A DNA stretch of 64,000 nt from an uncultured Aeriscardovia sp. (lineage in GTDB: Bacteria; Actinomycetota; Actinomycetes; Actinomycetales; Bifidobacteriaceae), in contig CAIFER010000001.1 in NCBI GenBank assembly GCA_903789525.1, forward strand, positions 1,054,001 through 1,118,000. Direction: 5' to 3'. Shown here piece after piece: positions 8,696 through 17,069 of the stretch. How positions within the stretch are numbered: the first letter of the stretch is position 1; each line of letters starts with the position of its first letter. The position numbers were made by a program, and so were the translations under genes. The notes beneath the pieces were generated by a model. That model ran no database searches and was not told the DNA's origin. It saw only the letters and a list, made by a program, of their open reading frames with translations.

Positions 8696-8734
8696 GAGGC
8701 TTGTCAGAGAGTTCGTTTCTCTCCGACAAGCCTC
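8696..8734 (-). terminator. Rho-independent terminator of clpB
   Basis: GAGGCTTGTC pairs with GACAAGCCTC, continued by GAGAG/CTCTC after one mismatch. On minus the stem is followed by CTTTTATA. It lies about 70 bp after the clpB stop. Confidence 0.8.
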
Positions 8735-8804
8735 CCGCAAGGATGCCCTTGAGGTCTCTTACTCCGCGCTCCTCACTCTGCGCTCCTCACTTCGTGCTTT
8801 TACC

Positions 8805-11477
8805 TCACGCGTCGACTCCTTGCTGACTTTCCTGATCGACACCGTCGGCTCCGGCAAGCGGATCATCCGGCATAGACGAAAGGGTCAGATGCTCGCCATC
8901 GCCCACGTGATCGACTAAGACGGTATCACCATCGTGAATCTTGCCAGCCAACAGCATATTTGCTAGCTGATTGCCAATTTCCGTCTGAACGAGCCGACGC
9001 AGCGGACGAGCACCGTATGCCGGATCATAGCCGAGATCAGCAAGCCACTGCTTCGCGGACTTCGTCACCTCGAGTGTGAGCCGACGATCTGTGAGATGCT
9101 TGGCCAAGAGCCCAACCTGGATATCCACGATCTTGGAGAGCTCGTTGCGAGTGAGCGAGTTGAAGATCAGGATGTCATCCAAGCGGTTCAAGAACTCTGG
9201 CTTGAACTGGCGATGAACAGCGTCCATCACAGCCTTGCGCTTCTGGTCCTTATCCATATCGTCGCGGATCAGATACTGTGCGCCGAGATTCGACGTCATA
9301 ATCAGGATCGTGTTCTTGAAGTCCACGGTTCTGCCTTGACCATCCGTCAGACGACCGTCATCCAGCACCTGCAGCAACAGATTGAAGACCTCCGGATTCG
9401 CCTTCTCAACCTCATCGAACAGCACGACCGAATACGGACGACGTCGTACCGCTTCCGTGAGCTGACCACCCTGCTCATAGCCGACGTAACCAGGAGCAGC
9501 ACCGATCAGACGCGAGACCGACGCACGTTCCATGTACTCAGACATATCGATGCGGACCATTGCGTTCTCGTCATTGAACAGGAACCCAGCGAGCGCCTTG
9601 GCGAGCTCCGTTTTGCCCACACCGGTTGGGCCGAGGAACATAAAGCTCCCGGTCGGACGATTCGGATCAGAGACACCAGCACGCGCACGACGGACGGCGT
9701 TAGAAACCGCTTTGATGGCTTCTGGCTGACCGACGACGTGCTTGCTCAGATAGTCTTCCATACGTAGAAGCTTCTGATCTTCGCTTTCCGTCAAACGACC
9801 AACTGGAATGCCCGTCCACTCGGAGACAATCTGCGCAACAGACTGCGCGTCCACATGATCCGGAACCATCGGCTCGCCGTTGCTGTCAGACCCGGTGGAA
9901 GCAGCCTGCTTTTCGGCTTTCTCTGCCGCTTCCATTTGCGAGCGCAACTCAGGGATTTCTCCATAGAGAATCCGCGATGCGTTTGCAAGGTCTCCTTCAC
10001 GAGTGAACTTATCGGCTTCCACCTTGGCCTTGTCAAGCTTCTTGTGGAGATCGCCGACAGCCTCATGCTTCGTCTTTTCAGCCTTCCAGCGCGCATTCAG
10101 CCCTGAGAGCTTCTCCTGGCTATCTGCCAAGTCCTTATTAATACGAGCCAAACGCTCCTTGGAAGCAGCATCGGTTGCCTTCTTGAGCTGCATCTGCTCC
10201 ATCTGCAGACGTGTGACCTTACGCTGAAGCTCATCAATCTCCTCTGGAGACGAATCAAGTTCCATACGCAGGTGAGCTGCTGCCTCATCAACCAAATCGA
10301 TGGCCTTATCAGGCATTTGACGATCCGTGATATACCGATTCGACAGCTGAGCTGCTGCGACGAGTGCATCATCACCGATCGTGACCTTGTGATGCGCCTC
10401 ATACCGTGGCTTGAGACCGCGCAGAATCGCAATCGTGTCTTCCACACTCGGCTCGCCGATCATCACAGGCTGGAAACGACGTTCGAGCGCCGGATCCTTC
10501 TCGATGTTCTTGCGATACTCATCCAGCGTGGTAGCACCGATCAGACGGATTTCACCACGTGCAAGCATTGGCTTGAGCATATTGCCAGCATCCATCGAGC
10601 CTTCAGCTGCACCGGCACCGACGATCGTGTGAATCTCATCAATAAATGCGATCACCTGACCATCGCTGCGCTTGAGCTCGTTGAGAACCGCCTTGAAGCG
10701 CTCCTCGAATTCGCCACGATACTTGCTACCGGCCACCATGCTGGCCAAATCCAGCGCAACGAGACGCTTGTTCTTCAGCCCAGTTGGCACGTCACCATGA
10801 ACGATACGACGTGCGAGACCCTCGACAACTGCCGTCTTTCCAACGCCTGCTTCACCGACGAGCACTGGATTGTTCTTCGTGCGACGCTGAAGAATCTGCA
10901 TGATACGGCGGATTTCCTTATCACGCCCGATGACAGGATCAAGCTTGCCCTCACGAGCCATACGCGTCATATCCGTCGAATACTTTTCCAGCGCCTTATA
11001 TATTCCTTCAGCGTCCGGGCTCGTCACATGAGCACCTCCGCGAACTTGCGGAACGGCCTTGCGCAGCTTGGCTGGAGTGACCCCCTCTTGCGAAAGAATA
11101 TCTGACGCCTGATTCGGGCCAACAGCGATGCCGATCAGCAGATGCTCACTAGAAATGTAATCATCTTGAAGTGCTTGACGCTCTTTATCTGCCTGCGCCA
11201 AAGCAACCGTCAACTGACGCGAAGCCGACGGCTGAGTGGTGGACTCACCTGACGCACTCGGAAGTTCCGTCAGTGCCCGACGCGTACGAGCGCCGATAGC
11301 TTGGAGATTACCGCCTGCAGCTTGAATAAGGCCCTTGACGACTCCACCTTGCTGCCGAAGCAATGAATCCAGCACATGAAGCGGTTCAACGGTCGGATTC
11401 CCAGCTGCCGAAGCGCTCTGAATCGCGTCTCCGATGGCTTGCTGCGCCATTGTTGTGTACTTCTGTTCTTCTGCCAT
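8805..11477 (-). CDS. clpB: ATP-dependent disaggregase chaperone ClpB
   Basis: 890 residues from the chosen start. The N-terminal Clp repeat domain runs to about residue 150. AAA+ domain 1 has GEAGVGKTA near 206, the middle-domain coiled coil is at about 410-530, and AAA+ domain 2 has GPTGVGKTE near 612. There is no ClpP-binding loop tripeptide typical of ClpA/ClpC. It resolubilises aggregates with DnaK/DnaJ. The ATG at 11477 (MAEEQKYTT) is preceded by AAGG; the open frame extends upstream, but those codons lack conservation. A HAIR-like element at 11583-11603 suggests HspR control, as reported for bifidobacterial clpB. A terminator follows. Confidence 0.97.
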   Translation of the reverse strand: MAEEQKYTTMAQQAIGDAIQSASAAGNPTVEPLHVLDSLLRQQGGVVKGLIQAAGGNLQAIGARTRRALTELPSASGESTTQPSASRQLTVALAQADKERQALQDDYISSEHLLIGIAVGPNQASDILSQEGVTPAKLRKAVPQVRGGAHVTSPDAEGIYKALEKYSTDMTRMAREGKLDPVIGRDKEIRRIMQILQRRTKNNPVLVGEAGVGKTAVVEGLARRIVHGDVPTGLKNKRLVALDLASMVAGSKYRGEFEERFKAVLNELKRSDGQVIAFIDEIHTIVGAGAAEGSMDAGNMLKPMLARGEIRLIGATTLDEYRKNIEKDPALERRFQPVMIGEPSVEDTIAILRGLKPRYEAHHKVTIGDDALVAAAQLSNRYITDRQMPDKAIDLVDEAAAHLRMELDSSPEEIDELQRKVTRLQMEQMQLKKATDAASKERLARINKDLADSQEKLSGLNARWKAEKTKHEAVGDLHKKLDKAKVEADKFTREGDLANASRILYGEIPELRSQMEAAEKAEKQAASTGSDSNGEPMVPDHVDAQSVAQIVSEWTGIPVGRLTESEDQKLLRMEDYLSKHVVGQPEAIKAVSNAVRRARAGVSDPNRPTGSFMFLGPTGVGKTELAKALAGFLFNDENAMVRIDMSEYMERASVSRLIGAAPGYVGYEQGGQLTEAVRRRPYSVVLFDEVEKANPEVFNLLLQVLDDGRLTDGQGRTVDFKNTILIMTSNLGAQYLIRDDMDKDQKRKAVMDAVHRQFKPEFLNRLDDILIFNSLTRNELSKIVDIQVGLLAKHLTDRRLTLEVTKSAKQWLADLGYDPAYGARPLRRLVQTEIGNQLANMLLAGKIHDGDTVLVDHVGDGEHLTLSSMPDDPLAGADGVDQESQQGVDA

Positions 11478-11582
11478 AAGCTCAACCTTCTTATTCCCGC
11501 AGCCCTCAGGATGGCGCCTGAAAACTGTGCTCTGTCGTTTTCTACCATCTTCAACAAAGTTCGGCTTCATCTATTCCCAAAA

Positions 11583-11603
11583 GTTGAGCGTTCACGACTC
11601 AAG
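11583..11603. promoter_or_regulatory. HAIR element, probable HspR operator for clpB
   Basis: GTTGAGC-N7-ACTCAAG matches the HAIR consensus CTTGAGT-N7-ACTCAAG at 12 of 14 arm positions, with a perfect right arm. It lies 106 bp upstream of the clpB start and 45 bp upstream of the divergent CopY-like gene, so either or both could be controlled. hspR is not in the window. Confidence 0.7.
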
Positions 11604-11647
11604 TATTTCTCTGCCCACATTCGTCTACACTTGTCATCGTGGTTACC

Positions 11648-12139
11648 ATGGATTCGATTTCGCCGGCGGAATGGTCTGTCTTGCGCATTATCTGGACGGA
11701 GAAACACGTCACAGCGCGTCGTCTCATCGCCCTTGTCTCCTCGCAACATGCGTGGTCGGCGTCTACTGTCAAAACTCTGCTCGCGCGCCTACGAACAAAG
11801 GGATATGTTCGTACTCTCAGATCCGATGCAACCACATCACAGTCACCTCGCGCATGGGTATACGAAGCGACGATGAGTGAAAGTTCAGTCATTAACGCTC
11901 AAACATCAGACTTTTTCAGTCATATCTGCGCGATGCATCAGGGCCCAGCGTTGATCCATCTCGTCCAAACGGTGCCATTGAGCCAAAAGAATATTCGCGA
12001 TCTGCAAAAAATACTGGAGAAGAGAGCCGCCTCCGCCCCCTCGAGTGTTCCGTGCGACTGCGAGTGTGGATGCGCACAAACCGCAGAAACGGGAACAAAC
12101 GAAGCGACTCAAACAGACGAAGTCACATCACACGCCTAG
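11648..12139 (+). CDS. CopY/BlaI/MecI family repressor with Cys-rich tail
   Basis: About 163 residues. The winged helix of penicillinase-repressor type occupies residues 1-75 (SPAEWSVLRIIWTEKHVTARRL..., WSASTVKTLLARLRTKGYV). A dimerisation region follows. The C-terminal CDCECGC motif resembles the CxCxxxxCxC copper/zinc site of CopY but is more compact. No copper ATPase, beta-lactamase or BlaR gene lies next to it, so the target is unknown. GTG 11639 is an alternative start. No Shine-Dalgarno is evident, so the message may be leaderless. It is divergent from clpB and shares its control region. Confidence 0.82.
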   Translation: MDSISPAEWSVLRIIWTEKHVTARRLIALVSSQHAWSASTVKTLLARLRTKGYVRTLRSDATTSQSPRAWVYEATMSESSVINAQTSDFFSHICAMHQGPALIHLVQTVPLSQKNIRDLQKILEKRAASAPSSVPCDCECGCAQTAETGTNEATQTDEVTSHA

Positions 12140-12204
12140 ATGTGCGTAAATATGCGTAAACGCGCTGAGCGCCTGGAAGAAGTTCTCCCAAGCGCTCAGT
12201 GATG

Positions 12205-15090
12205 TCAGCGTCGATCTTGATCGACTTTTCCACCGAGAAGAATCGACTGAAGATCTCCTCCGGGCGACTTGGTGGCTTCGAGGAGAAGTAGTACATCGCC
12301 ATCATCAGGGATGATCAGCAAACCTGGATCCCCACCGGAAAAGATGGTTCCCGGAAAGCCGGACAGCACAATTCTCCCCAAGCACAGCGTGCTCGTGAAA
12401 GCAGTGATCTGCACATTCTTTCCTTTAAAACGACACACCGCACACCCTCGCCGAATCGACGATGCCACGTGAGCGATTGGGATACGGAGCCATACTGGAG
12501 ATCCCGGACGAACGTGGAGCGGCAACTGAATCGGCTGAAAATCATCTGACCGCGCGAAAAGTGTGTGTGCGGCAGAATTCAGCTCCTGGATGGTGCAAGC
12601 ACGCAGACTCCAGTTGTGCACGATCGGACCAGTCAGCAAGACTGGATCTCCCACAGGTTCTCCCCACAGCTGATCAATCGTCACCTCTAAAAGGCTTCCG
12701 TTGTGGATCGGACCGAGCCACGTCATCGGCTTGAGTGGAGTGATGTCGTCGACTTCACGCCCGTCAATACGGACATGTGCCCGCACGTGCGTTCCTTTCA
12801 ACTCCAACACTCCGCCTAAATCATTTCGACCTGATTCATCCTGGATCGTGTGCCGATAGGTGACACTGCGCGGCCACACAGTTGATGACCGAGACCCAAG
12901 AGGTGCGCGAGGGGCGTACTGTGGGTCAATCGTCAGCCCAGTCACCGGTTGAGTAGCATTTGCAAGAAGCCAACCAGTGGCATACGAACGGCGATGCGTG
13001 ACGGCAAGAACACCGGTCAGTCCACGCCCAGCCTGCAAAGACAAGGCTGGAAGCCGCGAATCATCGAAGTTGCAATGCCCCCAGATCTGCGTACGAACTT
13101 GCAGAGAAGAACCATAAACCGGAATCCAGAATGGCTGGCCGGCGTTAGCAGTCCAGTCGGTCCAATCAGTCCGGTTCGCCTGCTGATCTTTGCTGTCCTG
13201 CTTCTGACCTGAACGAGCGCGAACACTCACCACATCCGCAGCACTGCGCACGACGATCCCCTGCATGTGTGTGGCTGTCTGCTCGTCCACATCTGCACTA
13301 TAAATTCCTGATCCGTTCCAAATGTGATGTCTCTCGAGAATCTGAGGATCACCATCATCCGATCCCGCCGACTTCCACAGCGACAGAGCATTCAGGGCCG
13401 AATCATCCGCCTTCTCCACGCTCGTCACTTCACGAACCGGAGCCTGCGCACTTGCCTGCTTTTTCTTCTCTGCCTCTGCCTGTTCTTGCTCGTCAGACGA
13501 AACAATCGAGACCACGATGTCACCCAGCGCATGCTTTCCTGCGCCAGAAATGAGGTGTGGAGAACCGTCAGACAGAGAGATCAGAGCCCACGGATCCTTT
13601 TCTTCCGGACTCGCCGCAAACGTCAGCACCACATGCTGTGTATGTGCGTGATCCATCTCGTCTGCGCCGCAAACATCCAGTCCGATCAGCTCACAATCGG
13701 TGGCTACGATCCGCACATCGGATGTGACTGGGACATGGCTCACGAGCAAACGGCTTTCTTCCGGCGCAATATGAGCGGTCAATTCTTGGATGGCGGGCGC
13801 GGCGGCAGACCCAACTGCAGAATCACTGCCGTCGTGAGGAGACAAGTGGCGAGGAGAAAGGTTTTGACCCTTCCCCACCGTGCACGTCAACGGCTGAGAG
13901 TTCACATTTGTGACGGTGACGAGCTGTCCACCACCATGCAGATCCAAAACTCCGAGGGCTGCAGTGTGATCCGCATACTGACGGCCGATTCCCCATTGCT
14001 CAGCTTGTTCACGAATTGCTTTTTCAGACGGCAAAGTCGAAGCAGCCAAGCGCACCGAAAGAGCTGAGATAATTGCTGACAGACGACGAGCACGAGTGGC
14101 ATCAGGTCTCTCAGCGCCGGTGGGATCAATGACGCCACCAAAGTCGTAATCAGCGGTCATGAAAGCTTCCGGAGCATCAGCTGGTCCCCAATTTGTCACA
14201 GATGTGCCAAACGTCGAACCGGCGGCCAAATCTTGCCCGGAAGCCTGCAAATACGGTCCAACAAGCCGAACTCCGTTGCCAATAGCACGTCCGATTGTCC
14301 GATGCCAGCGATTCGTTTCCGTGACAATGAACGGTTCATTTTCGCGATCAAGGACGCGACGGTGGTAACGAACATGTGCATCCACGTCCGCCGTCATGTC
14401 ATCAGGATAGATGTTGAACGCCGGATGCACGCCCGGAGCTCCAAATCCGGCACCGCGCAGATCTCCCTGACCTGCGCATGCAATGATAGGAACGGTAATT
14501 CCCCGATCGCGCATCATTCCAGCCAAAGCAGCGATGTAACCGTGCGGATCAGCGCACCCATAAAAATCGAGCTCATTGTCTGCCTGGACGAGAATAACCG
14601 ATCCGCCGTGGCCATACTGCTGACGGGCAATGAGTGGGATGATCTGATCATACCAGTGGCCGACTGCCGCAAGAAAATCCGGGTCGTTTTGGCGCAACTT
14701 GCCGGAAAGCGCCGGATCCGTCGAAATCCATGCCGGAATTCCTCCGCCATCCCACTCAGAGCAGATATACGGTCCTGGCCGCACAAGGACATACAGGCCT
14801 ACCTGATATGCCAAACGCAGAAACTCTTCGAAATCATTTTGCCCTGTGAAATCAAAGTGCCCCGGTGAGGTCTCATGCCAATTCCACGGCGCATATGTGT
14901 CAATGACGTGATATCCAAGGTTTTTCACCGCTTTGAGGCGGGAGAGCCACTGCGAGCGCGGAATGCGGAATGGAAAAAGTGACGAGCACATCAGCGTGCG
15001 CGGAATCCCATCAATTTCTATGGTGGTGCCAACGATTTTGACCGATTGTTCACTCGACCGTTGATTGGCACTGCGATGCGAAGAATACAT
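12205..15090 (-). CDS. Beta-galactosidase, glycoside hydrolase family 35, intracellular
   Basis: 961 residues, longer than typical bacterial GH35 (about 600-780). The TIM barrel is N-terminal: GYHVIDTYAPWNWHETSPGHFDFTG, RPGPYICSEWDGGG. The predicted acid/base Glu is in VQADNELDFYG (about 170) and the nucleophile Glu is in PFIVTETNRW (about 255). The C-terminal 500 residues are beta-sandwich-like modules, including an internal charged insertion (EQEQAEAEKKKQASAQ). No signal peptide is present, so substrates must be imported galacto-oligosaccharides. Its neighbours, a FAH hydrolase and a GH59-like enzyme, suggest a galactoside-use region, but no sugar transporter is present here. Confidence 0.9.
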   Translation of the reverse strand: MYSSHRSANQRSSEQSVKIVGTTIEIDGIPRTLMCSSLFPFRIPRSQWLSRLKAVKNLGYHVIDTYAPWNWHETSPGHFDFTGQNDFEEFLRLAYQVGLYVLVRPGPYICSEWDGGGIPAWISTDPALSGKLRQNDPDFLAAVGHWYDQIIPLIARQQYGHGGSVILVQADNELDFYGCADPHGYIAALAGMMRDRGITVPIIACAGQGDLRGAGFGAPGVHPAFNIYPDDMTADVDAHVRYHRRVLDRENEPFIVTETNRWHRTIGRAIGNGVRLVGPYLQASGQDLAAGSTFGTSVTNWGPADAPEAFMTADYDFGGVIDPTGAERPDATRARRLSAIISALSVRLAASTLPSEKAIREQAEQWGIGRQYADHTAALGVLDLHGGGQLVTVTNVNSQPLTCTVGKGQNLSPRHLSPHDGSDSAVGSAAAPAIQELTAHIAPEESRLLVSHVPVTSDVRIVATDCELIGLDVCGADEMDHAHTQHVVLTFAASPEEKDPWALISLSDGSPHLISGAGKHALGDIVVSIVSSDEQEQAEAEKKKQASAQAPVREVTSVEKADDSALNALSLWKSAGSDDGDPQILERHHIWNGSGIYSADVDEQTATHMQGIVVRSAADVVSVRARSGQKQDSKDQQANRTDWTDWTANAGQPFWIPVYGSSLQVRTQIWGHCNFDDSRLPALSLQAGRGLTGVLAVTHRRSYATGWLLANATQPVTGLTIDPQYAPRAPLGSRSSTVWPRSVTYRHTIQDESGRNDLGGVLELKGTHVRAHVRIDGREVDDITPLKPMTWLGPIHNGSLLEVTIDQLWGEPVGDPVLLTGPIVHNWSLRACTIQELNSAAHTLFARSDDFQPIQLPLHVRPGSPVWLRIPIAHVASSIRRGCAVCRFKGKNVQITAFTSTLCLGRIVLSGFPGTIFSGGDPGLLIIPDDGDVLLLLEATKSPGGDLQSILLGGKVDQDRR

Positions 15091-15150
15091 CAGCCAGCCT
15101 TCTTTCCCATAACGAATATGAACAAAGATAAATCAACATGAATAAAAGAA

Positions 15151-15204
15151 AAGGGCAGAGCGCCAAGACCGCCCTGCAAAACTGCGATCTTGAGTTCTGC
15201 CCTT
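15151..15204 (-). terminator. Likely terminator downstream of the FAH-family gene
   Basis: AAGGGCAGA pairs with TCTGCCCTT around a 36-nt apical part that can itself pair (GGGCGG...). On minus the stem is followed by TTCTTTTATT. It lies between the FAH gene stop and the GH35 start. Confidence 0.6.
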
Positions 15205-15275
15205 GAGGGGAGTTAAGGAATCGCGTTACTTGATTCCTGCGCCTACGCATTGCAGACGCTTATCGTGCGGTAGCC

Positions 15276-16082
15276 TTACCGCGCAATGACAATATTGCGC
15301 AGCGAACCGATCTCATCGACCTTGACCACAGCCTCGTCGCGGTCATGCAACTCACCGGTCGGATCCGCGCAACCTGTCAAAATCACATCACCTGGCAACA
15401 GCGTGGCAAAAGACGAGATAAACGAGATCTGCTGAGCAATCGGATGTAACAGATTTGCCGTCGTTCCGCTCGCCTTTTTTTGCTCTGTGCCGTTGAGAAT
15501 CATGTGCATGTGCGCATTCGCCGGGTCGCACTCAGTCTGGATCCATGGTCCGAGTGGGCATGCAGTGTCAAAACCCTTCATGCGCACAGCAAACGGATCC
15601 GCGCCCTCAATCCCATACGCGGTGACATCGTTGACGCACGTATAGCCGAGCACATGAGACAGCGCGTCCTTTTCACTGACATTGCGAGCCATTCGGCCGA
15701 TCACGACTGCCACTTCCGCCTCAAAATGCAGCGACTTTGCCCACTTCGGCATCACAATTGGATCGTCCGGCCCACACACCGCTGTCGACGGCTTCGAAAA
15801 GACGATCATCTCATTTGCTGCTGGCGTGCTCGTATCGCCTGGCTGACGATAATTTTTCATAATTCCGTACACTTTAGACGGCAGAACCGGTGACAGAAGA
15901 CGGATTCCTTCACCATCTACCGGGTAGCGCTTGCCGGTCAGACGCACTTGCTGGCTGGAAAAAAGATAGCCGTCAAATTCGACGAGATAATCTTTACCGT
16001 CCGACTTATCTTTTTCCACAAAAGCATACGAAGGCGTGCTGTCAGACTGATCAATTGAATGAACGAAACGTGCGATTCTCAT
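15276..16082 (-). CDS. Fumarylacetoacetate hydrolase (FAH) family protein
   Basis: 268 residues: a short N-terminal domain and the FAH beta fold. Metal- and substrate-site motifs are LHFEAEVAVVIGR (about 117), YTCVNDVTAYGIE, GFDTACPLGPWI and LLPGDVILTGCADPTG. Family members are Mg-dependent C-C hydrolases, hydratases or oxaloacetate decarboxylases; the substrate of this one cannot be read from sequence. It is followed by a terminator-like hairpin and the GH35 gene on the same strand. A 16-bp direct repeat (containing ATGAAACAAGCGC, 16151 and 16167) lies about 70-95 bp upstream of its start. Confidence 0.88.
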   Translation of the reverse strand: MRIARFVHSIDQSDSTPSYAFVEKDKSDGKDYLVEFDGYLFSSQQVRLTGKRYPVDGEGIRLLSPVLPSKVYGIMKNYRQPGDTSTPAANEMIVFSKPSTAVCGPDDPIVMPKWAKSLHFEAEVAVVIGRMARNVSEKDALSHVLGYTCVNDVTAYGIEGADPFAVRMKGFDTACPLGPWIQTECDPANAHMHMILNGTEQKKASGTTANLLHPIAQQISFISSFATLLPGDVILTGCADPTGELHDRDEAVVKVDEIGSLRNIVIAR

Positions 16083-16185
16083 AACTTCAGATTACCTGAG
16101 CGAGATTACCTCTGCACTTTCCTCGCAATAAAAAATGGAATAGACGCAAAATGAAACAAGCGCAATATGAAACAAGCGCTCAACA

Positions 16186-16959
16186 TCAGATAAATGCACG
16201 CGGACCAAACAGCGCGGTTCCAATCCGCACCTGAGTCGAACCTTCCGCAATCGCGATCGCTAAATCATGCGTCATGCCCATTGATAGTTGCGTACAATGC
16301 TGTGTCCCCGGCTCACCAGAGGCAGCGATCTTTTCGCGCAACTCACGCAAAGCCGCAAACCCGGCGCTAATACGGTGAACATCGTCGACATGCGCACCAA
16401 TCGTCATTAAACCGGTCAAATGAACGCCCGGGACGTGGGCCACTGCGAGCGCCTGATCATACGCTTGATCGGGTGCACAGCCGGATTTACTCGCTTCACC
16501 TGACTCGTTGACTTCAAGAAACACGTTGATCGGCGCATAGTGGTGAGCCAATACGCGTTTTCCAATTTGCTCAGCCTGTTGTGCGGATTGAACGGATTCG
16601 ATCGTATCGACCACGCCGATAACTTTATTAATCTTGTTGCGCTGCAACTGACCAATCAGGTGATAGCCAACTGAAAGGCGAGTCATATCGTCATGCAGTG
16701 GCTCTGCTTTAATCTGAATTTCCTGCGGACGATTCTCTCCGATCACACGAATGCCCGCGTCAAGAGCAGCCCGGATTTCACCGACATCACGCGTTTTAGT
16801 GGCAGCAAGCAAACGGACGGATCCAGGAGCACGACCAGCTTTCTGTTCAGCGGCAGCAATCTGGTCTTGGACACGACGGACAGCATCACGAATCTGCTGC
16901 GCTCGTTGAGCATCGATCTGCTGATTTGCTAAATCCTTATGCTCCAGATACGCGACCAT
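16186..16959 (-). CDS. YggS-family pyridoxal-5'-phosphate homeostasis protein
   Basis: 257 residues from the ATG at 16959, which is preceded by AGGAG; upstream codons are discarded. It is a PLP-binding alanine-racemase-like single-domain barrel. The PLP Lys is in LLAATKTRD (about 54). IGENRPQEIQIK, GYHLIGQLQRNKINKV, EVNESGEASKSG and LSMGMTHDLAIAIAEGSTQVRIGTALFG are all conserved. It buffers free PLP and amino-acid pools. In many Gram-positives it sits with ftsZ/sepF; here it is isolated and divergent from the GH59-like gene. Confidence 0.93.
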   Translation of the reverse strand: MVAYLEHKDLANQQIDAQRAQQIRDAVRRVQDQIAAAEQKAGRAPGSVRLLAATKTRDVGEIRAALDAGIRVIGENRPQEIQIKAEPLHDDMTRLSVGYHLIGQLQRNKINKVIGVVDTIESVQSAQQAEQIGKRVLAHHYAPINVFLEVNESGEASKSGCAPDQAYDQALAVAHVPGVHLTGLMTIGAHVDDVHRISAGFAALRELREKIAASGEPGTQHCTQLSMGMTHDLAIAIAEGSTQVRIGTALFGPRAFI

Positions 16960-17069
16960 CGCATCTCCTGCCTTTACTGTGCTGACCTTCCATGGCGATT
17001 GTAAAACACACGATGGCATGAACTGGCACGAATCTTGTGCACGACCCACCGCGATTTAAACTGACCGTC

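Larger units (their letters stand above)
8391..8804. other. Intergenic region between aldo/keto reductase and clpB
   Basis: 414 bp without a convincing gene. It holds the aldo/keto reductase upstream region (with a 10-bp inverted repeat, 8482-8491/8509-8518), a short 9-bp tandem repeat (8602-8637) and the clpB terminator (8696-8734). A 70-80 codon open frame on plus has no ribosome site or coding character. Confidence 0.6.

Noticed and set aside
9096-9767. 223-codon open frame on plus inside clpB
   Set aside because: Antisense shadow of the second AAA+ domain of ClpB; no independent coding signs.
12165-12199. CTGAGCGC...GCGCTCAG inverted repeat between the CopY-like and GH35 genes as terminator
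   Set aside because: The stem is only 8 bp with a 19-nt loop and has no T tract on either side, so terminator function is not supported.
13324-14067. 247-codon open frame on plus inside the GH35 gene
   Set aside because: Low-complexity Arg/Cys/Leu-rich shadow with no ribosome site.
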